Assembly: GCA_947495575.1 (NCBI GenBank) | Contig: CANLZL010000013.1 | Coordinates: forward strand, 1 to 39,852 | Reading direction: 5' to 3' | Length of the DNA stretch: 39,852 nucleotides | Source: an uncultured Nioella sp. | Lineage (GTDB): Bacteria; Pseudomonadota; Alphaproteobacteria; Rhodobacterales; Rhodobacteraceae | In this document: piece after piece, positions 1 through 7,782 of the stretch | Layout of the letters: each line of letters starts with the position of its first letter | Numbering within the stretch: the stretch's first letter is position 1 | The notes under the pieces: generated by a model | The model's database searches: none | Told to the model about the DNA's origin: nothing | Seen by the model: the letters and a program-made list of their open reading frames with translations, nothing else | Program-made: the position numbers and the translations under genes

Positions 1-95
1 GGGTCTCTTAATGGCCATCTCAGATCCGCCGCTTTCCTAATCATAGGGGCGGACCACTTCATTGGGGAAGGCTCACTCAAATAGCTCTGACCCCT

Positions 96-572
96 TTGCC
101 GCCCGACGCACCAGACATATTCCAAAAAGCAATCCTCACAGGGAAGATGGTTTGCTTTTATGATGCTTCGATGCGTAAGCCGCCAGAAACGCTGGAGGAA
201 TTCTACGAAACCGAACATTTGAACGTACGGTTCATGGAGGGCCGCACTTCACTGGTTGTGCTCGCGAGTTCTGGTCTGGACAAAACAAGAATTCGTCGCC
301 CGCTTGTTACTGTTTCGAACTTCAATGCCATTCCACCCTTCGTAAAGGGGTCACGCTTGCTGGCCACGCAAATGAATCTCATGCAGCTAAAAACACTTAA
401 GTGTCTGGATGTTGCCCCGTTGCACTTCGAAACCGACCCGGTGACCGTCTACATGGTCTGGCACGAAAGAAGCATCAGCGATCCCGCTCATATCTGGCTT
501 CGACATCGTATCCAGAGAATAGCCAACGAAGTCGCTTCGCGAATGAGCGCCATCGAGGAGCAACTTCTCTAA
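96..572 (+). pseudogene. LysR-family regulator, C-terminal fragment
   Basis: Only the end of a LysR-type effector-binding domain is present. From about residue 20 the frame reads like the family: a YDASMRKPPETL stretch, then GRTSLVV, a LLATQMNLM segment and the typical close VYMVWHERSISDPAHIWLR. The DNA-binding helix-turn-helix and the first half of the effector domain are missing. The frame is open upstream only to base 12, where a TAA lies at 9-11, and those codons do not look like LysR sequence. The nominal start is a TTG without a good ribosome binding site. About 150 of the usual 300 residues remain, so it cannot bind DNA as it stands. It lies beside a transposase remnant, which fits an eroded region. 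An alternative is that the rest of the gene was separated by a frameshift or insertion left of the window. Confidence 0.72.
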
Positions 573-780
573 TTGAGGCTCTATTGCTTCCGGCTTTCAT
601 GGAACTTGGTGTGTCAATTTCTGCCATCTCACGGCTTCAGATGATACTCTGTGTCTGACGAATTGTCTTTTGGAGGTTGTCGACCGCAGAAGACGATTTT
701 CGACGGATCCGCTTTCCATTAATCACAACTTCAACATGAAGAGTACGCGGTGCGAACAATTCCCACTAGCGTATGCAGGC

Positions 781-1137
781 GAGCGGGGCACAAATGTCTC
801 GGACAGTGGCACCAAGTTTAGCATGCCGGCCATCCTGGGTTGGGTTCAGGAAACCGGGATTGACTGGCATTACACCGCGCCAGGAAAGCCGACCAAGAAT
901 GCATCTATCGAAAGCTTCAACGGCAGGCTACGCGACAAATGCCTTAATCAACCGCTGTTCTGCTCACAGCTCGAGGGCTGGGAAACGCTGGAAGCATGGC
1001 AGGAGGTCTACAACACCGACAGACCACATTCGGCGTTGAACAATATGACACGGATAGAATTTGCAAAGAAAATGAAGATGGACAACCTGGCCGCGAAAGG
1101 TCATCAAACCAAGCCCAAGAACTCTCCGCCAAGTCTA
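781..1137 (+). pseudogene. IS3-family transposase fragment
   Basis: The frame carries the second half of an IS3-type integrase core. SDSGTKF stands where SDNGxEF is usual, followed by [21 protein letters not shown], the catalytic-Glu block [14 protein letters not shown], and [14 protein letters not shown] at the end of the core. The first catalytic Asp region, the N-terminal part, the partner orfA and the element's ends were not found. Several conserved positions are changed (G-T-K for G-P-E, K for E in RLRDECLN), which indicates decay. The open frame runs from 670 to 1491, but only this part resembles a transposase. It is a different, more eroded copy than the intact IS3 element at 12912-14103. 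Confidence 0.8.
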
Positions 1138-1140
1138 GGA

Positions 1141-1682
1141 ATATTGGGGCTCAGGTCAGTTGGTTTCGCGTGTCGTATTTTTTTTGCGAACAGGCTCGAG
1201 ATGCTCTCGCGAGTTTTCCATTTCAGGTACACCCCCCCTTGTGAAATTTCTGGGCGGAAAAATCTGACGATCCCCACCGGTCGCCGTTTCAACGCAACAA
1301 GCCTTTTGACCTCCCCCCGGGTGCAGGTCAATCAATTGCGCCTTCAACCTTTGTTATGGCAAATCAAAATTTGGCAAAATGAACGAGGAATAACTGGCAG
1401 CGCTTTTCCTCAGTCGCACCGAAACGCAGTAACTTCAGATCGACTGCTGTTCTGGCCGGATGTCGCCATTTTCATCCCTGCGGGCGGATAGCGGTCATTC
1501 GTTGCTGATGCGAAGAACATAGCATTGTGGCTGAAAGCCGACGTTTGAGTGGCTCGGCCACTATGCCCTACGTGCCGCCAATGCCTAACCGCAAAGAACC
1601 CATTACTTACACTCCAATCTTCGTTGGATTTGTTTCAATGAACTGGGTGCCGTGGCTCGACAGCTTCCCATCCAAACCTGAG
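1141..1682. other. Gene-poor stretch, nothing recognised
   Basis: About 540 bases between the transposase remnant and the end of the leftward operon. Short open frames exist on both strands, but none has a recognisable family pattern or a good ribosome binding site. It may hold the lost end of the IS remnant. No clear hairpin terminator for the leftward operon was seen. Confidence 0.5.
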
Positions 1683-2153
1683 TCACACCAGCTGTGCTGA
1701 GCTGTGCAGCACCCCGTCGGCATCACCATAGAGCCAGTCGCCGGGCCGGAAGGTGACGCCGCCAAAGCTGATCTCACAGCCTGCCTTGCCCCAACCTTCT
1801 TTGGCGCTTTTTACGGGCGATGTCGCCAGTGCAAACACCAACTGTTCCATGGCGTCGATTTCCAGGCTGTCGCGGATGGCACCGTTGATTACTATCCCCG
1901 TCCATCTGTTCCGCACTCCGATCTCGGCCAGCATATCGACAAACAGTGCGATGCGGTTAGAGCCTTCGCCATCGACAACCAGGACGCGGCCTTCCCCCGG
2001 TGTCTCCAACTGAGCACGAAGAACCGTGTTGTCCTCGAATTTTTACACAGTTTGGATCGGCGCCGCGAAATGCGTTTTGGAACCGGATTTGCGAAAGGGC
2101 AGATGGACGAGGGTCAGCTTGTCGGCGTGGTCATCGATCAGATCGGCGGTCAT
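1683..2153 (-). pseudogene. RraA-like / HMG-aldolase-family protein, in-frame stop
   Basis: The leftward frame starting with ATG at 2153 reads like the RraA / 4-hydroxy-4-methyl-2-oxoglutarate aldolase family: LIDDHADKL near the start, HFAAPIQTV, then EDNTVLRAQLETPGEGRVLVVDGEGS, the GIVINGAIRDS block that holds the family's catalytic Arg-Asp pair, and FGGVTFRPGDWLYGDADGVL. Codon 37 is TAA (bases 2043-2045), where relatives have Lys in the TVKCFEDN segment, and the same frame continues to the natural stop. Total length would be about 156 residues, close to the usual 160. The start lies 9 bases after the otnC stop, so it belongs to that operon. No good internal start follows the TAA. It is either a recent pseudogene or a base-call error. 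In pathway terms it would be a divalent-metal aldolase or decarboxylase acting on a 2-oxo acid. Confidence 0.8.
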
Positions 2154-2162
2154 CAAGAGGTC

Positions 2163-2804
2163 TCACAAATATCCGAAAGCCTGTTTCAGCTCGGCAACGT
2201 CAGTGTCCTTCAACAGGCGGGTTTTCTGCCCGCGCAGGGCGACCAAGAGCTTGGCGGTTTCTTCCAGTTCCTCGGCAGCGCAAACAGCCGAGAAGAGGTC
2301 ATTGCCGCTGACAACCGGTCCATGATTGGCCAAGAGAACGGCCGCGCATTCACCGTTCAGCGCGCGGATCAGATCACCCGAACGCGGATCTCCGGGTTTG
2401 ACGAAAGGCACCATCTTCACTGTGCCGACGCGCATCACTACATAGGGCGTCAGCGGTGGGATGCAGTCTTCGGGGTCCGTTTCCTTAAGGCAGGAAATCG
2501 CGGTGGCACAGGTGGAATGCAAATGCACGACCGCGCCTGCCTGTGGCCGCGTTTCATAGAACGCGCGGTGCAGGAAGACCTCTTTGCTGGGGCGGTCGCC
2601 TGTGATGTGATTGCCAACGATATCCAGCTTGGCGATCCGGTCAGGGTCGATGCTGCCAAGTGTGGAATTAGTGGGCGTCATCAAGATGCCATCGGGCAAT
2701 CTGGCAGAGACATTGCCTGCCGTGCCAACGCTGAAGCCGCGCTCGAAGAGTGAACGGCAGAGGTCTGACATTTGTTTGCGGAGAGTCTTTTCTTCATGGG
2801 TCAT
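2163..2804 (-). CDS. otnC: Class II aldolase, OtnC-like 3-oxo-tetronate 4-phosphate decarboxylase
   Basis: Cytoplasmic class II aldolase/adducin-family enzyme of 213 residues, the usual length for OtnC/YgbL. Seen in the sequence: GNVSAR at 30-35 (phosphate-binding loop), the catalytic acid in PSKE (Glu75), the metal-binding His pair in HLHS (His94, His96) and the third His in NHG (His161). In characterised relatives it decarboxylates 3-oxo-tetronate 4-phosphate to dihydroxyacetone phosphate. Its ATG overlaps the otnK stop in an ATGA arrangement, so the two are translationally coupled, which supports a kinase-then-decarboxylase pair. Fuculose-phosphate-type aldolases share the fold, but the DUF1537 partner argues for the OtnC role. 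The exact sugar acid is not shown by sequence. Confidence 0.88.
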   Translation of the reverse strand: MTHEEKTLRKQMSDLCRSLFERGFSVGTAGNVSARLPDGILMTPTNSTLGSIDPDRIAKLDIVGNHITGDRPSKEVFLHRAFYETRPQAGAVVHLHSTCATAISCLKETDPEDCIPPLTPYVVMRVGTVKMVPFVKPGDPRSGDLIRALNGECAAVLLANHGPVVSGNDLFSAVCAAEELEETAKLLVALRGQKTRLLKDTDVAELKQAFGYL

Positions 2805-4087
2805 GCCGTGCCCATCATCACTTTCAGCGCCTTGGAAAAGAAATCCCGCGCGCCAAAATTTCCAGATTTGAGCGCCAGCGCTACCGGCTGTTCATAACCG
2901 AGTGCAAGGACAGGAACGCCCGGATCGATTTCTCGGGTCACATGCATGGCAGGGGCGTTCAGGGCTCGAGTGACGGCAAGGGCGACCGCGCCAGACGTTT
3001 CTCCGCCCGCCACGACGAGACGGCGGTATCCGTTGGTGACCAGACGGGCTGCAACATCGGCGAAGAGTTTGTCCAGCCGGGCCGAAACGGCCTCTGGGCC
3101 AAATCGATCCTGTATCGCCGCAACCTCTTCTGGTGTTCCAGAGGAATACGCGAGCGGAGCCTCACCCTGATTGCCGTAGATGAAGGTGGTGATGTCGTCG
3201 GCCGTGACGGTCCCGGCCATCACGCCCGGAACGTCTATGGGTAGCACCGGATGGGACTTGGCATGTTCTTCAATTTGTCCCCGCGTCGCACCTGAACAGG
3301 AACCCGCCAGCAGCGCCTCAGGGCCTGAGATTACCTGTGCCGAGGCCCCACCTCCGGCTGCCTGTCCCGAGCAGATAAGGTTGCGGGGTAGACCAAGCGC
3401 AATCCCGGAGCCGCCGGTAATGAGCGGGGCATTTGAGAGCGCCTCACCGAGCGTCAGAAGGTCAGCGTCGGAAACGGCATCCGCAACTGCGAAGGTTTGG
3501 TCGTTTGCGGAGATCTCGGTGAGCTTTGCAGAAATCGCATCGGCACCTCGCGTCACATCATCGAGCGGCACATGCCCGACACCTGCACTTGTCTGCAATC
3601 CCAGCCAACGCCGTATATCCGGGTCTGTCATCGGAGTAAGCGGATGGTGCTGCATCCCGCTTTCGCTGAGCAGCGTGTCGAAGACGAATAGATGACCTTG
3701 ATATATGGTGCGCCCGGCAGTCGGAAACGCCGGGCAGACGACCACACCCGTTACCTCCATCCGGTCTGCCAGTGCTTTGGCTACGGGACCGATATTGCCT
3801 TCGGGCGTGGAATCGAAGGTGGAACAGTATTTGAAGATGATCTGCTTGCAACCCTGGGCTAGAAGCCACTCCAACGCGGCAAGCGAGTCCGCCAGGGCCT
3901 CGGCCACTGGGGCCGAGCGGCTTTTCAGTGATATAACTCCAGCCTCCGTATCCGATGCAGCGTCGTCAGTCGGGATCGCGGGGTACTGCACCGTGCGCAA
4001 CCCGCCCTCTGGAGGCACGCCTTTTGCCAACGTGTTTGCAATGTCGCTGGCCCCGGTGAAATCGTCTGCAATTACGCCTATCAGCAT
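2801..4087 (-). CDS. otnK: Four-carbon acid sugar kinase, OtnK-like (DUF1537)
   Basis: A 428-residue DUF1537 kinase that phosphorylates a four-carbon acid sugar (3-oxo-tetronate in characterised OtnK) with ATP. The N-terminal substrate domain begins with IADDFTGASD (residues 6-15) and has KYCSTFDSTPEGNIG near 100. The C-terminal nucleotide domain has ITGGSGIALGL, VAGGETSGAV, EIDPGVP and the closing LKSGNFGARDFF. All look intact. The start chosen is ATG at 4087, preceded by GAAAGG about nine bases upstream. The open frame extends 42 codons further, but that part overlaps the broken racemase gene and resembles nothing. It is coupled to otnC by an ATGA overlap. Specificity within DUF1537 (threonate, erythronate, 3-oxo-tetronate) is inferred from the OtnC partner. 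Confidence 0.88.
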   Translation of the reverse strand: MLIGVIADDFTGASDIANTLAKGVPPEGGLRTVQYPAIPTDDAASDTEAGVISLKSRSAPVAEALADSLAALEWLLAQGCKQIIFKYCSTFDSTPEGNIGPVAKALADRMEVTGVVVCPAFPTAGRTIYQGHLFVFDTLLSESGMQHHPLTPMTDPDIRRWLGLQTSAGVGHVPLDDVTRGADAISAKLTEISANDQTFAVADAVSDADLLTLGEALSNAPLITGGSGIALGLPRNLICSGQAAGGGASAQVISGPEALLAGSCSGATRGQIEEHAKSHPVLPIDVPGVMAGTVTADDITTFIYGNQGEAPLAYSSGTPEEVAAIQDRFGPEAVSARLDKLFADVAARLVTNGYRRLVVAGGETSGAVALAVTRALNAPAMHVTREIDPGVPVLALGYEQPVALALKSGNFGARDFFSKALKVMMGTA

Positions 4088-4100
4088 GGGCTGACCTTTC

Positions 4101-4750
4101 AAGATTGAACCCGCGGCGGCTCTCGCAGATCGCAGCTTCGGGGCTGGTGAGGATTGGGATTTCGGTTCGTTCTCGTGCCATAGGGGCAGCGTCCGCCATC
4201 GAAAATTGGGCAAGCATTATCACATCGACGTCCTCGATCCCGACAGCGTCCTCGGCAATCAAGCGATCATGGGTGGCAGCGTCGCCTGCTTTCTTGGCCG
4301 CCAGCGCGCCGTCACAGAACAGAGATACAAGCTTGGCATCGCTGCCCCTTTGAGCTGCCTTATCGGAGAATTCCTGTTTCATTCTGTCCGCAGCGGGTTC
4401 AAACGTATGGATCATCGCAACGCGAGGCCCGTAGGAAAGCGCCAGATCGAATATCGCTTCGTTGGGCTTCATAACCGGCACCATTGAACGCTCTGCCGCT
4501 TGTTTGATCGCGGCTCCAAATGCCGAGCAGCTGAAGAGGGGGCCATCGTCTCGGAATAATGCACGAGATCTCGACTGCATTTTAACATCTCGGGCGTCAG
4601 CCCTTCGGTTTTCGCCCGGTCTACTGAAAGGCCTTCTTCGAGGATCGAGACAGCGTCCGCCTCGGGCCGTATTTTTTTTGCAGCTGTTTCAATGGGATCT
4701 ACAGCGACACTCGTGGCATGAATCAATGCTATGCGAGGGGAGGCGGTCAT
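4101..4750 (-). pseudogene. Asp/Glu (hydantoin) racemase family, frameshifted
   Basis: Two adjacent leftward frames together make one Asp/Glu/hydantoin racemase-like protein. The first (ATG at 4750) gives PRIALIHATSVAVDPIETA through LTPEMLKCSRDLVHYSE. The second picks up at DGPLFSCSAFGAA, the block with the first catalytic Cys, and runs on through VPVMKPNEAIFD, DAATHDRLIAE, VIMLAQFSMA and IPILTSPEAA. The join is near 4545-4560, where relatives have about three extra residues between YAE and DG, so a deletion of roughly ten bases fits. The second frame also meets no stop near the expected end and runs into otnK, so the tail may be damaged too. In the operon it would have interconverted stereoisomers of a small hydroxy or amino acid. 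It sits between the dehydrogenase and otnK. Confidence 0.8.
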
Positions 4751-4819
4751 ATCGAGCATCCGAAAAAAGTGGGGTGGCGCCGATGACAAACGGAGCCACC
4801 CCGGCCAGTCAACCTGCCG

Positions 4820-5914
4820 TCATGCAGGTTGGGAGGAGAGTTCTTTTGTGGCGACTGCAGCGGCGACGAAACGACCGAAATCGTCGCAATTGACGGTGCC
4901 GCCCAGATCGCGCGTACGCTTGGCGGGATCGTCCAGCACCTGATCGACAGTCTCAGCAATGGCCTCGCCTGCATCTATCAGTTTCTGGATACCGCGCTGT
5001 TCCCCCAGCCAAATCAGCATCATAGCTGCCGACAGGATCAGCGAAGTAGGGTTGGCGATGTTTTTACCGGCGATGTCGGGAGCTGAACCATGTTGAGCCT
5101 GTGCGCAGCATAGGCCCGTTTCTGCATTGGCGTTAATGGAGCCCGCAAGACCGAGCGACCCGGACAGCTCAGAGGCCAGATCCGACAGGATGTCGCCGTA
5201 GAAATTTGTGGCCACGACCACGTCATAAGCTTCGGGCTTGCGCACCAAGAGGGCAGCGAAGGCGTCAACGATGAACTCTTCACACTCGACCTCGGGGAAG
5301 TCTTTGGCCACTTCACGGAAACACTCCAGGAAAAGGCCATCGGTCATCAGGAACGAGTTAGCTTTGTGGATCGCGGCGATCTTCTTCTTGCGCTGCATTG
5401 CCAGCTTGAAGCCCTCACGGCAAATCCGCATCGAACCTTCACGGGTAATCTTGCGCACTGACAATGCCATGTTCCGGTCAGGCATCATCTCGCCCACACC
5501 CTTGTACATGTTGCGGTCCGGGTAAAAGCCCTCAGTCGCTTCGCGCATGATCACCAGATCCATGCCGGGTGCTTTGTTCGGAATGAACGAGCGGGTGCGC
5601 GCCGGACGTACGTTTGCATAGAGGTCCAGGCCAATGCGGAAACCAGCAGAAACGTTGCGCCCGCCCTCTACCAGCGGCGGGTAATCCATATGCGACTGCG
5701 TACCAAGGATCACACCGTCAAATTCGCTGCGCGCACGGTCGAGTACTTCCTCCCGCAGCGTAACCCCGTGGTTCTTGAGGCTGGTGAAGCCGGATTCTTC
5801 TTCCAGGAAGACAAGACCAAGGTCAAAGCGCTTGCTGGTTGCCTCCATAACCTCAAGCGTCGCGGACATGATCTCAGGCCCGATTCCGTCGCAGGGCAAT
5901 ACCATCAGCTTCAT
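4820..5914 (-). CDS. Isocitrate/isopropylmalate dehydrogenase family oxidoreductase
   Basis: A 364-residue beta-decarboxylating dehydrogenase that oxidises a 2- or 3-hydroxy acid with NAD(P) and a divalent metal. Visible family blocks: CDGIGPEI at 8-15, YANVRPAR, REATEGFYPDRNMYKG, the catalytic Lys region AAIHKANSFLMTDGLF, DAFAALLVRKPEAYDVVVATNFYGDILSDL with the metal aspartates, and HGSAPDIAGKNIANPTSLILS near the C-terminus. It starts at ATG 5914 behind a GGGAGGA site. It is the first gene of the leftward operon, so it probably catalyses the entry oxidation. Relatives include 3-isopropylmalate, homoisocitrate and tartrate dehydrogenases. A leucine role is unlikely here because no leuCD is nearby. 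Substrate not determinable. Confidence 0.85.
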   Translation of the reverse strand: MKLMVLPCDGIGPEIMSATLEVMEATSKRFDLGLVFLEEESGFTSLKNHGVTLREEVLDRARSEFDGVILGTQSHMDYPPLVEGGRNVSAGFRIGLDLYANVRPARTRSFIPNKAPGMDLVIMREATEGFYPDRNMYKGVGEMMPDRNMALSVRKITREGSMRICREGFKLAMQRKKKIAAIHKANSFLMTDGLFLECFREVAKDFPEVECEEFIVDAFAALLVRKPEAYDVVVATNFYGDILSDLASELSGSLGLAGSINANAETGLCCAQAQHGSAPDIAGKNIANPTSLILSAAMMLIWLGEQRGIQKLIDAGEAIAETVDQVLDDPAKRTRDLGGTVNCDDFGRFVAAAVATKELSSQPA

Positions 5915-6099
5915 TTCTCATTCCTCCCAATTGGTCGCAATTTCAAATTCCATTATTGGCCTTTAAACTTGCAAAAAGCAAAAGACAACTCCAAAAGTGG
6001 AGTGAAGTTCCGGATTCTTGGGGAAACTTCACCCCCGAAAGCGGCACAAGCCTATAGAAATATGTAAAATCGGGTCAACTGAGAAAGGTTTCCGCATTT

Positions 6100-6165
6100 T
6101 TTGCATTTCTTGTTGACATTGTGCAAAAAGATGCCTTATTGCACCTTAAGATACATAAATGCAAA
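6100..6165. promoter_or_regulatory. Nested inverted repeats, likely GntR operator
   Basis: Two inverted repeats are nested in the intergenic region. The outer one is TTTGCATTT (6100-6108) against AAATGCAAA (6157-6165). The inner one is GTGCAA (6121-6126) against TTGCAC (6139-6144), which overlaps the tctC promoter. The ATGCAA core recurs in the inverted repeat just before the GntR gene at 9443. Binding by that regulator is inferred. Confidence 0.55.
6113..6141 (+). promoter_or_regulatory. Sigma-70-type promoter of tctCBA
   Basis: A perfect -35 TTGACA (6113-6118) is followed after 17 bases by TTATTG (6136-6141) as a weaker -10. It is oriented toward tctC, whose start lies about 45 bases downstream. 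The inner inverted repeat GTGCAA/TTGCAC covers the spacer and the -10. Confidence 0.6.
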
Positions 6166-6185
6166 TTGATCCAAGGGAGGAAACC

Positions 6186-7151
6186 ATGATCAAACGTAGA
6201 ACCTTTGCAGCCATGACGGCCTGTGCTGCTGCGGCGGTATTTGCCGCCCCGGCAATCGCGGACGAGTACGGCACCGAGCGGCTGAACTACACAATCGCAT
6301 TCGGGCCGGGTGGCGGTAACGACAGAATGTCCCGTACAGTTGTCGACATCCTGCGCAGCTATGACCTCTATGCTGGCAACATCGTGGTTGAAAACCGCGA
6401 AGGCGGCAGCGGCGCCGTTGGTTTCAGCTTTGTGGCCAACCACGAAGGTGATCCCTATCGTCTGACATCGACCAGCGGTAACTTCATCGGTACCCCGCTT
6501 GTCTCCGATACCGATTGGACTCACGAAGATTTCACGCCCGTTGGCCTGCTTGCCAGTGACGCAATGTTGCTTGTCGTCCGTTCGGACGCCGGCTTTGATG
6601 ACGTCGACGCCTTTGTCGAGGCCGCGAATGCTGGTCGTGTTACGATTGCAGGCAGCGGCTCTGCTGGCCCCGAGCGCGTGACGGCCGAGCTTTTCGCACA
6701 AGCAGCGGACATCGAGTTTGAATACGTTCCGATTGGCTCGGGTGGTGAACTTGTGACCGCTCTGACCTCGGGTAGTGTCGACGCAGTTGTCGCCAACCCC
6801 TCTGAAGTGGGCGGGCAACTGGAAGCGGGCACTCTGATGGCACTTGCCTTTTCTGACACGGCGCGTAGCACCAACAACCCCGATGTTCCGACCTTCATGG
6901 AGCTGGGATATGACTTCAGCTTCTCCCTTCCACGCGGTGTTGTGATGCCTGGTGGTGTAGACTCCGAGGTGCAGGACTGGTGGGTTGCAACATTGCAGCA
7001 AGTTGTCGAGACACCTGAATGGCAGGAATACCTGGTCACCAATGGCATGTCGGGCAACCCGATCTGGGGTGACGAGTTCGGTGCCTACTTGGCTGAGACC
7101 AGCGCACAGTACCGCGCGACGCTCGTCTCGATTGGCGCAATCGAAGAATAA
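6186..7151 (+). CDS. tctC: TTT transporter solute-binding protein, TctC family
   Basis: Periplasmic binding protein of a tripartite tricarboxylate transporter, 321 residues. The N-terminus has a charged MIKRR start, a hydrophobic stretch and an AIA-DE signal peptidase site near residue 25. The mature part has FGPGGGNDRMSR (ligand loop), VENREGGSGAVG and ITIAGSG/GGELVTAL-type elements typical of TctC/Bug proteins. Start ATG 6186 follows a GGGAGGAAACC site; an upstream in-frame ATG at 6159 lacks one. It heads an operon with tctB and tctA, with a hairpin terminator directly after it. The ligand is probably an organic or sugar acid handled by the divergent otnK/otnC operon, but this is context only. 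Confidence 0.92.
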   Translation: MIKRRTFAAMTACAAAAVFAAPAIADEYGTERLNYTIAFGPGGGNDRMSRTVVDILRSYDLYAGNIVVENREGGSGAVGFSFVANHEGDPYRLTSTSGNFIGTPLVSDTDWTHEDFTPVGLLASDAMLLVVRSDAGFDDVDAFVEAANAGRVTIAGSGSAGPERVTAELFAQAADIEFEYVPIGSGGELVTALTSGSVDAVVANPSEVGGQLEAGTLMALAFSDTARSTNNPDVPTFMELGYDFSFSLPRGVVMPGGVDSEVQDWWVATLQQVVETPEWQEYLVTNGMSGNPIWGDEFGAYLAETSAQYRATLVSIGAIEE

Positions 7152-7163
7152 TTTTTGAACACG

Positions 7164-7196
7164 ACGCGGGCGCAGTGTATGCGCCCGCGTTTTCTT
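7164..7196 (+). terminator. Intra-operon hairpin after tctC
   Basis: A perfect 11-base-pair stem (ACGCGGGCGCA / TGCGCCCGCGT) with a 5-base loop is followed by TTTCTT. It lies between the tctC stop and tctB. It probably lets most transcripts end after, or be stabilised at, the binding-protein gene, so that TctC is made in excess over the membrane subunits. Confidence 0.8.
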
Positions 7197-7221
7197 ATAT
7201 CTATTCGGAAAGGGAGGTCCG

Positions 7222-7749
7222 ATGAAAAAGTGGTTCGCTGCGGCGCTATTGTTATTGTCGATCGGCTACACAATCTACGGCCTGAACACGCTCACACTCC
7301 TGACGTCGTCTGGACGCCCGGCTGCGGGCTTCTTTCCATTATTGATCGGTGTCTTGTTGATAGTGTCCTGCGCGGTCAATCTTTGGGGTGACGTGCAGGA
7401 GTGGCAAAAGGAACGCCAAACCGGCGTTCGACCGGTGCATCAGGCCGATCCGGAAGCGGAAGCAAAAGCAGACGCTCTGGGCGTCGACGCTCATGCGATC
7501 GACGGTGGACCGGAATATGGACGCGACGTGTTCATCGTCTTTGTCTATATCTGCGCCTTTGTCGGCATCATGAAAATCGTGGGCGCGCTTCTGGCTATGA
7601 TCCTGTTCATGCTGGCGTTTCTCTTCACGTTCAATCGCGGTCATGTGATTGGCAACGTGATCTACAGCATCGCCTTGCCCGGCTTTCTCTACGGTCTTTT
7701 CAAGATCCTTCTGAACGCCTCACTTCCGACCAGCCCTTTTGGCTTCTGA
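7222..7749 (+). CDS. tctB: TTT transporter small membrane subunit, TctB family
   Basis: Small integral membrane subunit of 175 residues with the TctB pattern. There is one N-terminal hydrophobic helix, a conserved SSGRPAAGFFPLLIGVLLI segment (second helix), and a variable hydrophilic linker rich in Ala, Glu and Asp at about 55-90. Further helices include FIVFVYICAFVGIMKIVGALL and the closing region with a GFLYGLFKILLNASLP end. Start ATG 7222 sits behind GGGAGGTCC. It lies between tctC and tctA with short gaps, the standard order for the family. Confidence 0.9.
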   Translation: MKKWFAAALLLLSIGYTIYGLNTLTLLTSSGRPAAGFFPLLIGVLLIVSCAVNLWGDVQEWQKERQTGVRPVHQADPEAEAKADALGVDAHAIDGGPEYGRDVFIVFVYICAFVGIMKIVGALLAMILFMLAFLFTFNRGHVIGNVIYSIALPGFLYGLFKILLNASLPTSPFGF

Positions 7750-7782
7750 TGCGACTCTTGTTCGCTTGAAAGGACGAGTCCT

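Noticed and set aside
1704-2753. Plus-strand open frame of 349 codons
   Set aside because: It is antisense to the otnC and RraA-like genes, which have clear family motifs; its translation resembles nothing and it spans the intergenic junction.
4820-5914. leuB (leucine biosynthesis)
   Set aside because: No leuA/leuC/leuD neighbours; it heads a catabolic operon, so a different hydroxy-acid substrate is more likely.
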